DNA of 64,000 nt from Porphyromonadaceae bacterium UBA7176 (GTDB taxonomy: Bacteria > Bacteroidota > Bacteroidia > Bacteroidales > Muribaculaceae), in the NCBI GenBank assembly GCA_002491245.1, contig DKVO01000033.1, positions 32,353 through 96,352 on the forward strand, in the 5' to 3' direction. The position numbers were made by a program, and so were the translations under genes. Of the stretch, positions 26,020 through 34,190 are shown in pieces. The stretch's first letter is position 1. Every line of letters begins with the position of its first letter. Below the pieces are notes generated by a model. That model did not search any database. It worked only from the letters and a program-made list of their open reading frames with translations, and was not told where the DNA came from.

Positions 26020-28729
26020 CGTCGAATAGCGAGGGCGTTTCGGCCTGAACGGCGGAGCCGGGAGCAGTATCAGCATCGTCGTCGTCGAGGAGATCGGTAA
26101 CAGGCGCAGCCTCGGGTTCTGCGGTTTCTTCGGGCTCAGGCGCAGGGAGCAGTTCGACCGAAGCGAGGTCGTAGGAAGTGAGGCGTTTGCCGCGCGCACT
26201 GTATGATTTCACTCCGATATATGCTGCTGCATCGAGTTCCTGATCGACGCGGTTGCCGTCGGCGAAATGGAGGACAAGGACCGGAGCGACCTGGTCGGTG
26301 AGAAGGATGAGTTTAGAACGGGCGTCGTCGCCGACATAGCGCTGCCGCCGGGCACTATCTTCGAATGTGAAGCGCTTGATATAGGGGTAGCCTTGGCGAG
26401 CATCGTCGAGGACGGCGGTCCAAACAGTATCGGGGCAGTATTTCTCGATGCGCATGATGCCATCGTCGTAGTGGTTGGTGAGATCAAATCCGGTGGTCTG
26501 GAACTCACCGTTGTCGTAGACGACGAGTATACGGTCGGTTCCGGCGAATTCGCCCAGGTATGTTCCGCGGCCGTCGTAGTTGAGGCGCAGGACATCGGTG
26601 TCGAACCACACCTTGCGACCGCCAAGGGTAGAAGCACCGCGCTCTTTGAGAGAGAAACGCGACACCTCGTTTTTGGTGACGAGGTTGCCCATCGCACCGC
26701 GTCCTTTTATGGCAAGTTTGGCGAAGTCGACGTCGAAGCTTGTGTTCTTGAGCCTGAGTTTCGGTTTGAGGGCTACTTTGACCACCTCGGCCTCTCCATT
26801 AGGATTTGCAGTAAACCAGACGATGCGTGCCCCTACTGCCGGTGGCTCTCCCGGAATGAGGTTGTACTCCTTGTCGCGGCTCATGCCGGTGGCGGCAAAT
26901 CGTTTCATGTAGTAGATGCCCCCACGACCGTTCTGATATATGACGTTGTAGATGGTACGACGGTCGTTGCGCTTGTAGACATTGATGTGGATCACTCCTT
27001 TGCCGACAAAAATCTTGTCGGCGACTTTTGTGATCTTATAGCGGCCGTCGCGGTAGAAGATGATGATGTCGTCGATAGAAGAGCAGTTGCATATGAACTC
27101 GTCTTTTTTCAAGCCGGTGCCCACAAAGCCTTCCTCGCGGTTGATATATAGTTTCTCGTTGGCTTCGGCAACGTTTGCAGCCTGTATGCTGTCGAAACTG
27201 CGAATGAGAGTGCGGCGAGGATATGCCGCTCCGTATTTTTTCTTGAGGTATTCGTACCACTCGACAGTAACCTCGTCGAGGCGGCCGAGCCGGTCGAGAG
27301 TGTTGTCGATGCGAGCGCGAAGATTGGCTATGTTGGCGTCGGCCTCGTCGCTGTTGAAACGTAGGATGCGCTTCATCTTTATCTCAAGGAGCTGCTGGAT
27401 ATCGTCGCGCGAGATGGGGCGGACGAAATCGGGCTTGAACGGTTCGAGCCTACGGTCGATGTGGTCGATTGCGGCATCGATGTCGCGAGCTTGCTCGTAC
27501 TCCTTGTCTTTGTATATGCGCTCTTCGATAAAGATTTTCTCGAGGGAGGCCTTGAGTAGTTTCTCGCGGTCTTCGCCAAGAACAACGTTGAGCTCGGCCT
27601 CGATGATGCCGCGCGTTGTGCCGACGCTATGGCGGAGCACGTCGCTTACGCCGAGAAAGACAGGCTTCTTGCCGTCGATGACGCAACAGTTGGTGGATAT
27701 GTTGACCTCGCAGCCGGTAAAGGCATAGAGCGCGTCGATGGTCTTGTCGGATGATGTGCCGGGGATGAGGTGGACGAGAATCGAAGCTTCGGCAGCGGTG
27801 TTGTTCTCGACTTTGCGGATCTTGATCTGTCCGCGCTCGAAAGCCTTGAGGATAGATTCGATCAGGTCTTCTGAGGTGCGCCCGAAAGGTAATTCGGTGA
27901 TATTGAGCGTGCGCGAGTCGATTTTCTCGATTTTAGCCCTTACTTTGACGCTGCCTCCACGACGGCCGTCGTTGTAACGGGCCACGTCGACAAGACCTCC
28001 GGTGATGAAGTCGGGATAAAGTTCGAAATCTTCGCCACGGACGGCGGCTATGGCGGCGTCGAGTATTTCGTTGAAGTTGTGCGGAAGTATTTTCGACGAC
28101 AGACCCACGGCGATGCCCTCGGCACCCTGGGCAAGCAGGAGGGGGAATTTGATCGGCAGCGTGACGGGCTCGGGTTTGCGGCCGTCGTAGCTGCGCGTCC
28201 ATTCAGTGACCTTGTCGTTGTAGAGCACCTCGGAAGCGAAAAGCGACAGACGAGCCTCGATGTAACGGGCGGCGGCCGCCTCGGCACCGGTGAGGATATT
28301 GCCCCAGTTACCCTGAGTCTCGACCAGAAGTTCTTTCTGTCCGAGCTGGACGAGGGCGTCCTTGATAGAAGCGTCGCCGTGAGGGTGGTACTGCATGGCG
28401 GTTCCGACGATATTGGCGACTTTGTTGAAGTGGCCGTCGTCGATAGTGTTCATGGCGTAGAGAATACGCCTCTGCACAGGTTTAAGACCGTCTTCGATAT
28501 TTGGGACCGCGCGTTCGAGAATGACATACGACGCGTATTCGAGGAACCATGTCTGATACATTCCGCGCAAGTGGTGGCGCACGACGTCTTCGGGCGATGT
28601 ATACGGCGGTTTGCGACCGTGCGCACCGGCGGCAGGTTCATCGCCGTCGTTGTTGGTGTCAAGGTCAGAAGCCGGCTCTTCCGGCAGTTCTCCAATGGTA
28701 TCTTCGATATGGTCGTTGTCTTCTGTCAT
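26003..28729 (-). CDS. parC: Type IIA topoisomerase subunit A (ParC/GyrA-like)
   Basis: 908 residues from the ATG at 28729 (MTEDNDHIED). An acidic N-terminal tail of about 40 residues is followed by the breakage-reunion core, with YHPHGDASIKDAL in the quinolone-determining region, the active-site Tyr156 in ARYIEARLS, and GLKPVQRRIL. The C-terminal DNA-wrapping region (about 530-830) has degenerate beta-pinwheel blades and no canonical GyrA box, favouring topoisomerase IV subunit A over gyrase. An acidic C-terminal tail (about 860-908) ends it. The start was chosen because the promoter -7 box occupies the alternative start at 28756. The downstream genes are DUF3316 and S41. Confidence 0.88.
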   Translation of the reverse strand: MTEDNDHIEDTIGELPEEPASDLDTNNDGDEPAAGAHGRKPPYTSPEDVVRHHLRGMYQTWFLEYASYVILERAVPNIEDGLKPVQRRILYAMNTIDDGHFNKVANIVGTAMQYHPHGDASIKDALVQLGQKELLVETQGNWGNILTGAEAAAARYIEARLSLFASEVLYNDKVTEWTRSYDGRKPEPVTLPIKFPLLLAQGAEGIAVGLSSKILPHNFNEILDAAIAAVRGEDFELYPDFITGGLVDVARYNDGRRGGSVKVRAKIEKIDSRTLNITELPFGRTSEDLIESILKAFERGQIKIRKVENNTAAEASILVHLIPGTSSDKTIDALYAFTGCEVNISTNCCVIDGKKPVFLGVSDVLRHSVGTTRGIIEAELNVVLGEDREKLLKASLEKIFIEERIYKDKEYEQARDIDAAIDHIDRRLEPFKPDFVRPISRDDIQQLLEIKMKRILRFNSDEADANIANLRARIDNTLDRLGRLDEVTVEWYEYLKKKYGAAYPRRTLIRSFDSIQAANVAEANEKLYINREEGFVGTGLKKDEFICNCSSIDDIIIFYRDGRYKITKVADKIFVGKGVIHINVYKRNDRRTIYNVIYQNGRGGIYYMKRFAATGMSRDKEYNLIPGEPPAVGARIVWFTANPNGEAEVVKVALKPKLRLKNTSFDVDFAKLAIKGRGAMGNLVTKNEVSRFSLKERGASTLGGRKVWFDTDVLRLNYDGRGTYLGEFAGTDRILVVYDNGEFQTTGFDLTNHYDDGIMRIEKYCPDTVWTAVLDDARQGYPYIKRFTFEDSARRQRYVGDDARSKLILLTDQVAPVLVLHFADGNRVDQELDAAAYIGVKSYSARGKRLTSYDLASVELLPAPEPEETAEPEAAPVTDLLDDDDADTAPGSAVQAETPSLFDDEKDS

Positions 28730-28755
28730 CGCTGTGTATGGGCAAATGTTCCCCA

Positions 28756-28786
28756 CAAATTTAGCGAAAATTTTTCAGTCTGCAAA
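28756..28786 (-). promoter_or_regulatory. Promoter of the parC-DUF3316-S41 operon
   Basis: Minus-strand TAAATTTG (28756-28763), 19-bp spacer, TTTG (28783-28786). It supports the ATG at 28729. Confidence 0.75.
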
Positions 28787-28816
28787 ATTGCAGAAACCTG
28801 CGACCACGAAGCAACG

Positions 28817-29422
28817 CTACATCTCCACGAGGTTTATTCCGTAACCGCCAACAAGCGGTTCGGTCCTTAAGGCAACCTGAAGGGCAGCCATCTCGACTTT
28901 TAGGGATTCCATTTCACGGGCCAACTCACTTTTATCCATAGTCAGCTGACGATCAAGCTTCTCATGCATCCGGCTAATATCGGTGTGCACGGTTGTTGTG
29001 ATGTGGGTGCGGCCGTGGCAATCGGTCTTTATGACATCGACACAGCTTTCTTCGTCGCCTTTGTCGTCGGAGCTGCGCCAGTTCCTTATGACAGAGTTAC
29101 GGGTGAGGGTGTAGCTGCTTGTGCCCTTGCTGTCGACGAATTTATAGGTGCGCTGGTCGCGCGTCTTTACGGCGCTCACAGATTTCTCGCGCTCGTCTTC
29201 GAAAGCCTTGGCGAGCTTACGGTAGTAAGCGTCGTTGTTGAAGTTGATGATCGTAGTGACGCGGTATAGTTTGTGTTTTTTTGCCGTTCGGCGTTCGGTG
29301 TAAGTGACGTCGACGTCGGAAGCCTTCTCCAGATCGTTGACGACCTGGTCGATTTTACTTTGGGCCTGCGCCATAAAAGCGATGAGGGCGGTGGCCAGGG
29401 TAAGGATAAGTTTGCGTGTCAT
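28817..29422 (-). CDS. DUF5024 family exported protein
   Basis: 201 residues from the ATG at 29422, with a signal peptide MTRKLILTLATALIAFMAQAQ. The mature part is charged and alpha/beta (VNDLEKASDVDVTYTERRTAKKHKLYR), ending in a heptad-like helix (about 160-190). It resembles the DUF5024 proteins that sit behind ECF sigma factors in Bacteroidales. It starts 4 bases before the membrane-protein gene's stop is reached from downstream (spacing 29423-29426), forming an operon with the sigma factor. Function unknown; probably a periplasmic component of the stress circuit. Confidence 0.65.
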   Translation of the reverse strand: MTRKLILTLATALIAFMAQAQSKIDQVVNDLEKASDVDVTYTERRTAKKHKLYRVTTIINFNNDAYYRKLAKAFEDEREKSVSAVKTRDQRTYKFVDSKGTSSYTLTRNSVIRNWRSSDDKGDEESCVDVIKTDCHGRTHITTTVHTDISRMHEKLDRQLTMDKSELAREMESLKVEMAALQVALRTEPLVGGYGINLVEM

Positions 29423-29426
29423 ATCG

Positions 29427-29966
29427 TCAAATATTTTTTTCGTACATTTCAATCAGTTTATCGGCATCGTAATAATCGGCGAGGTCGCAACCTACGGCAT
29501 ACTCCTGCGACACTCTCTCGATGCCTCTTGCCTCGCGGTCGGCAACATCGGCGAGGCTGTCGGCGAACTGCTCGGCAGCGGCAAGACGAGAATAAATCGC
29601 CTGTATGTCGTCGATCCTTTGTCCGCCGCTCATGATGTAGCTTCCACGATATGATGCGTAGACGCTGCTGTCGGCAGTGTGCCTGATATTGAAGACTGCT
29701 ACCCCGGCGACGACAAGCAAGGCCAAGGCTGCGGCAGCGGCTGCTACCGAACGATAGGAGCGTCGGCTAACGGCCGGTGACATGGCGGCGTACCACCCGA
29801 ACATGCCGCGGTATTGCTCGAGGTCTTCGGAGAGAGAAGAATGAGTGGCGAAGTATCGGTAGAGAATCTTTTCCTGAGTCGGAGTAGTGTCGCCATCGAG
29901 GAAACGCTCTATCAGCCTCCTGGCGCCGGCGGCATCGAGGCCGCGCGAGAGAAACGGTATCTTCAT
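29427..29966 (-). CDS. Single-pass membrane protein, probable anti-sigma partner
   Basis: 179 residues. A cytosolic N-terminal part of about 80 residues (LIERFLDGDTTPTQEKILYRYF) resembles the zinc-less anti-sigma head of Bacteroidota. One transmembrane helix (about 74-92, AAAAAALALLVVAGVAVFNI) and a periplasmic tail follow. The start codon overlaps the sigma-factor stop (ATGA at 29963-29966), indicating translational coupling. Its regulatory role is inferred from position and topology. Confidence 0.65.
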   Translation of the reverse strand: MKIPFLSRGLDAAGARRLIERFLDGDTTPTQEKILYRYFATHSSLSEDLEQYRGMFGWYAAMSPAVSRRSYRSVAAAAAALALLVVAGVAVFNIRHTADSSVYASYRGSYIMSGGQRIDDIQAIYSRLAAAEQFADSLADVADREARGIERVSQEYAVGCDLADYYDADKLIEMYEKNI

Positions 29967-30460
29967 AGCGTTGGGTTTTGTTTAAAAATTTGTGCCACAT
30001 GGCGTCGGGCACGGCAGAGGGCAGTGCGCACGGCACCCTCGCTCGACCCTAATAGAGCGGCTATCGACGCATTGTCGTAGCCTTCGATATGACGGAGGCG
30101 CAAGATGGTCTGCTGGCTGTCGGGCAGCATTGCCATGATGCGGTCGGCCGACTGCCGCCTCTGACTCTCGATGAGCATATCTTCGGGCGATGGGTCGCCT
30201 GGCAAGTTCTCGTCGAGAGCCACGATCAGGTCGGGCTTACGACGCCGTATCACATTGAGCGCCTCGCGCCGTGTGACAACCGAAGCAAAGGCCTCTACGC
30301 TGCGCAGGCCGTCGAGGCTGCCGCGTATGCTCCATAGTTTGAGCATGGTGTCCTGCACGACGTCTTCGGCATCCATCTCGGAAGCGAGTATACGGAGTGC
30401 CTGCGCCTTGAGACGGGGCGTGAGACTATGAGCTAATATTTCGAACTCTGCCGTGGTCAT
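29963..30460 (-). CDS. ECF-type RNA polymerase sigma factor
   Basis: 165 residues with sigma-70 region 2 (about 15-75, including DAEDVVQDTMLKLW) and region 4 (about 105-155, LPDSQQTILRLRHIEGYDNASIAALLGSSEGAVRTALCRAR). It fits the extracytoplasmic-function class. It is first in the operon with the membrane partner and DUF5024 genes. The sequence just upstream looks like an ECF promoter, suggesting autoregulation. Confidence 0.88.
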   Translation of the reverse strand: MTTAEFEILAHSLTPRLKAQALRILASEMDAEDVVQDTMLKLWSIRGSLDGLRSVEAFASVVTRREALNVIRRRKPDLIVALDENLPGDPSPEDMLIESQRRQSADRIMAMLPDSQQTILRLRHIEGYDNASIAALLGSSEGAVRTALCRARRHVAQIFKQNPTL

Positions 30461-30466
30461 ACATCT

Positions 30467-30496
30467 CTAAGACACGCCGGATAGAGATTTGTTACA
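30467..30496 (-). promoter_or_regulatory. Putative autoregulated ECF promoter
   Basis: On the minus strand TGTAAC (-35-like, 30491-30496) is followed after about 14 bases by CGTGTCTTAG (-10-like, 30467-30476), then ATG at 30460. This follows the AAC/CGTC pattern of ECF promoters and would give an almost leaderless mRNA. Confidence 0.4.
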
Positions 30497-30503
30497 CCCG
30501 GTG

Positions 30504-31934
30504 TCAAAATTTTTTTGTTCCGCGGATATAAGCAAAGACCTCGCCCTGTATTTTCGAGCCCAAGATACGGTTGCCCCCTATGTAAAGGACAAGGGCCACG
30601 GCACACATGACCGTGAGCCTGAGCCATGCAGCGTCGAAAACCGAGGCGCACAGGAGCATGACGGGCACAATCACCAGGGTCTGCATAAGGTAAGGGAGCA
30701 TATCGGCCACAAAGCGGACAAGTGGGATACGTGTACGCCGCACGGTGACAGCCAGCGAGAGGATCCATGTGGCTACAGTGGCCACCAATTGGCCGTAGAG
30801 AAGTATCCTGACGCCGTACACGGGGTCGCCTGGCAGACTCATGGCCATAAACGGGAAGGTGACGGCAAGGGCTGCGACAGCAACGGCATCGCGAACGATC
30901 TCAAGTCTCACGATGGCTCCCCCATGACCGAGGGCGAGAAGATAATTGGCGTAGAGAGAGTTGAACACGACGAAAACGCCACGGAGGAGGAGGAGCTGGA
31001 AAAGGTATACCGACGGGTCCCACTTCGCGCCGAAAAGGGTGTGGAATAGCGGAGCGGCCACGGCCATAAGGCCTATCATGGCCGGGAAGAGGAGGTAGGA
31101 CGTGAAGCGGTTGATTTTCGAAATCATATTGCGGAAGCGGTCGGGGTCGTCCTGCACTGCCGAAAGAGCCGGCAGGAATGTGGAAGTGAGGACCTGCGAT
31201 ATAGAGCTGATACCCATCTTGCTCCATTTGTCGCTCTGGGTGTAATAACCCATCGCTGTCATGCTCACACTGTGGCCTATGAGAAAACCGTAGATGTTGA
31301 GAAACACGGTGTTGAGAAACGATGTGAACATCATCTTGGACCCGATGCCGAAATAAGACTTCAGTGCCGGCCATGAGAAGCGTAGCAGAGGCCGCCATCT
31401 CGTCGCTGTCCAAAGCACGGCGCTCTTGACTGCCGCGAGGGCCAAGGTCTGCCACACTATGGCCCATGCACCGTAGCCTGTCACGGCGAGCGATATGCCC
31501 ACAACTCCGCCGACGACGAGGCCGAGCGAATTGGCCACCGCGACAAGACGTACTTCCATAGCTTTTGTAAGACGGTTGGCCTGCACTATGGACGAGGCAT
31601 TGAGAATGAGCGACAGGAACATGACTCTCGACAGCGGTATCAGCCTCTCCTCGCCCTGGAAGCAGTCGGCAATCAGCGGAGCACACAGAGACAGGAGTAG
31701 ATACAGAGCCGTGGCAACGCCGAGGTTGAACCACAGGACGGTGGAATAATCGAGTTTCGACACCCGTTTGCGCTGTATCAGGGCGTAGGCAAAGCCGCTG
31801 TCGACAAGCAGGGAGGCAAAAGCCTGGAAGATAAGCAGGACACCGACCAAGGCGAAATCGACCGTGGAGAGCTCGCGCGCGAGCACTATGCCAGTGACCG
31901 CATAGAGCAGCTGTGTGGCTACGCGGTCGGCCAT
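30504..31934 (-). CDS. Polysaccharide flippase (MOP superfamily, Wzx/WzxC-like)
   Basis: 476 residues with about 12-14 hydrophobic segments, starting MADRVATQLLYAVTGIVLARELS, the usual first helix of lipopolysaccharide or capsule flippases. The likely job is moving lipid-linked sugar repeats across the inner membrane. The frame stays open upstream and reads TARSLKWN just before the Met, which is also family-like, but no ATG, GTG or TTG exists in that extension before a TGA at 32037-32039. Thus either the protein is a little short or a non-standard start is used. It follows the DUF2807 gene by 70 bases and shares its orientation. No glycosyltransferase cluster is adjacent. Confidence 0.82.
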   Translation of the reverse strand: MADRVATQLLYAVTGIVLARELSTVDFALVGVLLIFQAFASLLVDSGFAYALIQRKRVSKLDYSTVLWFNLGVATALYLLLSLCAPLIADCFQGEERLIPLSRVMFLSLILNASSIVQANRLTKAMEVRLVAVANSLGLVVGGVVGISLAVTGYGAWAIVWQTLALAAVKSAVLWTATRWRPLLRFSWPALKSYFGIGSKMMFTSFLNTVFLNIYGFLIGHSVSMTAMGYYTQSDKWSKMGISSISQVLTSTFLPALSAVQDDPDRFRNMISKINRFTSYLLFPAMIGLMAVAAPLFHTLFGAKWDPSVYLFQLLLLRGVFVVFNSLYANYLLALGHGGAIVRLEIVRDAVAVAALAVTFPFMAMSLPGDPVYGVRILLYGQLVATVATWILSLAVTVRRTRIPLVRFVADMLPYLMQTLVIVPVMLLCASVFDAAWLRLTVMCAVALVLYIGGNRILGSKIQGEVFAYIRGTKKF

Positions 31935-32004
31935 GTTCCACTTGAGCGAACGAGCGGTGCGGTGTTTGAGCTCTTTGATGGCAGAGGTGTATTTGAGTGG
32001 AGTA

Positions 32005-32715
32005 TCAGCGTTCGATTTCGTCGGACGAGTGGGCTTTCACGCCTATGCCGCGGTTTGCGATCTTGGCCGGAGTGGTAAAGTGATATATCTTGCCCGAGCC
32101 GGCACCATAGATGCGCAGCTGGTCGGACGGGTTGCAATAGACATCGCCCGAGCCGAAGACGTAGCAGTTTGCCTGCCTTACGGTAAGCGCCGATGCGTCG
32201 ACAAGGCCGGCGCCGACATTGCGGAGCTTCGCTTTGTCGGCCTTACCACTGATAGATAGTCCCCCTTTGCCGGCAGTGACCCCGGCATCGACGTCGTCGG
32301 CATCGAGACCGTATATCTCGATAGCGCCATTACCTATCTGCTTGGCGTGGAACGAGTCTATATGGACAGGCTGATAGACACGGATAATGGAGTCGCCAGA
32401 GTTTTCGACCTTATGCAACGATGCGGAATATACTTTTATTCTCGGTAAGCCATTGATTGTTTTCTCGTCGGCGGCGCTGCGGACGGTGAGCCTCTCGGCC
32501 TTGTTCTCGAACATAATGCTTGCGGCTTTGTCGGGCGTACAGGAGAAGACTGCCCATCCGGCCGAGTCGGGTTGGCAGTAATAATCGACCGCCACACCGT
32601 CGACTACGGTGAGTTCGCTGAAATTCTGGACGTTGAGTTTGTATGCCGCAGACTCGTCGGCACGGAGGCCGGCAACGCAGCACAAGATGGTCAAAAAGAT
32701 AAATATATGTTTCAT
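32005..32715 (-). CDS. DUF2807 (head GIN-type) exported protein
   Basis: 236 residues with a signal peptide (MKHIFIFLTILCCVAGLRA). The body is rich in short strands with G/N turns (IGNGAIEIYGLDADDVDAG, VFGSGDVYCN, IYGAGSGKIY), typical of the right-handed beta-helix of putative auto-transporter adhesin-like DUF2807 proteins. Its start overlaps the dusB stop by 4 bases (ATGA), so the genes are coupled. Function unknown. Confidence 0.72.
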   Translation of the reverse strand: MKHIFIFLTILCCVAGLRADESAAYKLNVQNFSELTVVDGVAVDYYCQPDSAGWAVFSCTPDKAASIMFENKAERLTVRSAADEKTINGLPRIKVYSASLHKVENSGDSIIRVYQPVHIDSFHAKQIGNGAIEIYGLDADDVDAGVTAGKGGLSISGKADKAKLRNVGAGLVDASALTVRQANCYVFGSGDVYCNPSDQLRIYGAGSGKIYHFTTPAKIANRGIGVKAHSSDEIER

Positions 32716-33707
32716 GATTGCTGTAATGTAGGTATGATGTCGTTCTCTATCGAGTTGAGAACTTCGTTGAGTTCGTCGAGAGTCGCAGCCTGCAACATTC
32801 TGATCCTTGTAGGCCTGAAGTTGGGTATGCTCTTGAAGAGAGGAGAAGCTGCCAGGTGGCGGCGGATATGGAGTATGCCCCGGTATTCGTCGATGCGCTC
32901 GACACTCTCATGTATCTGCCGGCGTAGGATGGCGAATTTTTCGGCGACGGATATCTCTGCAGCTTTTCCGGTGCGGAGCCATGTGGTCATTTCCTTGAAT
33001 ATCCAGGGAGCACCTATCGAAGCGCGGCCCACCATCACACCGTCGACTCCCGAACTCCTGAAGGCCTCTACGAGCCGCTCAGGGGTTGTGATGTCGCCGT
33101 TTCCGATCACAGGTATGCTCAGGCGCGGATTGGCCTTGACGCGAGCGATCTCGTCCCAGTCGGCCTCGCCGGTATACATCTGCGAACGTGTGCGTCCATG
33201 CACTGTCAGGGCCGCGATGCCGCAATCCTGCAGCTGCTCGGCCAGGTCGACGATAATCTTGCTGTTGCAGTCCCAGCCGAGACGGGTCTTGACCGTCACG
33301 GGGATTTTTACCGCATCGACCACCGCACGTGTGATCTCGAGCATCTTGGGGATATCGCGCAGGAGTCCTGCCCCGGCACCCTTGCCGGCTACTTTCTTGA
33401 CGGGGCAACCGAAGTTTATGTCGAGTATATCCGGGCCGGCAGCCTCGGCAATGACAGCCGCCTCGACCATAGGGCCAGGCTCGCGGCCGTAGATCTGTAT
33501 GGCTGTCGGGCGTTCGCCCGGATTGATATGCAGCTTACGGGTGGTGGCGGCGATATTGCGTATCAACGCGTCGGCCGATACAAATTCAGTATATGTCATA
33601 TCTGCCCCCTGCTCCTTGCAGATGAGGCGGAAAGAGGCGTCGGTCACATCCTCCATCGGGGCGAGCATTACAGGGCGCTCACCAAGGTCTACCGGTCCTA
33701 TTTTCAT
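32712..33707 (-). CDS. dusB: tRNA-dihydrouridine synthase DusB
   Basis: 331 residues from the ATG at 33707 (MKIGPVDLGERPVMLAPMEDV). It is an FMN-dependent TIM-barrel enzyme that reduces uridines in the tRNA D-loop. Visible signatures are LAPMEDVTDASFR for the FMN site, the catalytic Cys in NFGCPVKKVAGKGAGAGLL, VKTRLGWD, HGRTRSQMY, and IGNGDI for phosphate binding. The longer frame to 33737 overlaps the promoter and was rejected. It is the first gene of an operon with the DUF2807 protein and the flippase. Confidence 0.93.
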   Translation of the reverse strand: MKIGPVDLGERPVMLAPMEDVTDASFRLICKEQGADMTYTEFVSADALIRNIAATTRKLHINPGERPTAIQIYGREPGPMVEAAVIAEAAGPDILDINFGCPVKKVAGKGAGAGLLRDIPKMLEITRAVVDAVKIPVTVKTRLGWDCNSKIIVDLAEQLQDCGIAALTVHGRTRSQMYTGEADWDEIARVKANPRLSIPVIGNGDITTPERLVEAFRSSGVDGVMVGRASIGAPWIFKEMTTWLRTGKAAEISVAEKFAILRRQIHESVERIDEYRGILHIRRHLAASPLFKSIPNFRPTRIRMLQAATLDELNEVLNSIENDIIPTLQQS

Positions 33708-33734
33708 TTTGGGCTTTTCCGAAAAAATCAGATG

Positions 33735-33767
33735 CAAAGATACGAATAAGTCGAGAGCAAAACCAAA
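33735..33767 (-). promoter_or_regulatory. Promoter of the dusB operon
   Basis: Minus-strand TATCTTTG (33735-33742), 21-bp spacer, TTTG (33764-33767). The surrounding sequence resembles the duplicated module at 2799-2941 (shared core ATACGAATAAG, then GAG and GCAAAA). Confidence 0.75.
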
Positions 33768-34190
33768 TTAATTTGACCAAGGCTACATTTCAGACTACAA
33801 ATGTCGACAAATCGACGTATTTCCAACCATTTAAAGAGAGGCATACTGTATAAACAAAAAAAATTAACCGTCATCCCGACGATTAATCTTTTCACCTTAA
33901 ATCTAATACCATGAAAAACTGATGCAAAATTATACATTTTATGTTATACAACATAATTTTCGGGCAGAAAATTTCACCACTTAACACTATTTAACTTAAA
34001 AGCGCCTCAATCGGTATCCACGTTCACAAATATCTTTAAAAAACTTTTTTTCACCCAAGTCTGAACAAAGATTAAAAAAATCTTGTTAATATTTCAACGC
34101 CGGCCAAAACGGCAGCTTCAACCTCACGAAGAGGTGAAAAATCTAAACAAGAATACAATAAAAGTCTAACAAACCCCTCAATTGACCAAG
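33768..34190. other. AT-rich spacer upstream of the OmpA-family gene
   Basis: No ORF. Near the 3' end two small hairpins fall in the presumed leader of the OmpA gene: 34099-34113 (GCCG/CGGC) and 34117-34138 (ACCTC/GAGGT plus flanking TTC/GAA). No TAnnTTTG box with a proper -33 was found on the plus strand, although this strongly expressed type of gene should have one; TATCTTTA near 34030 is the nearest sequence. Confidence 0.5.
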
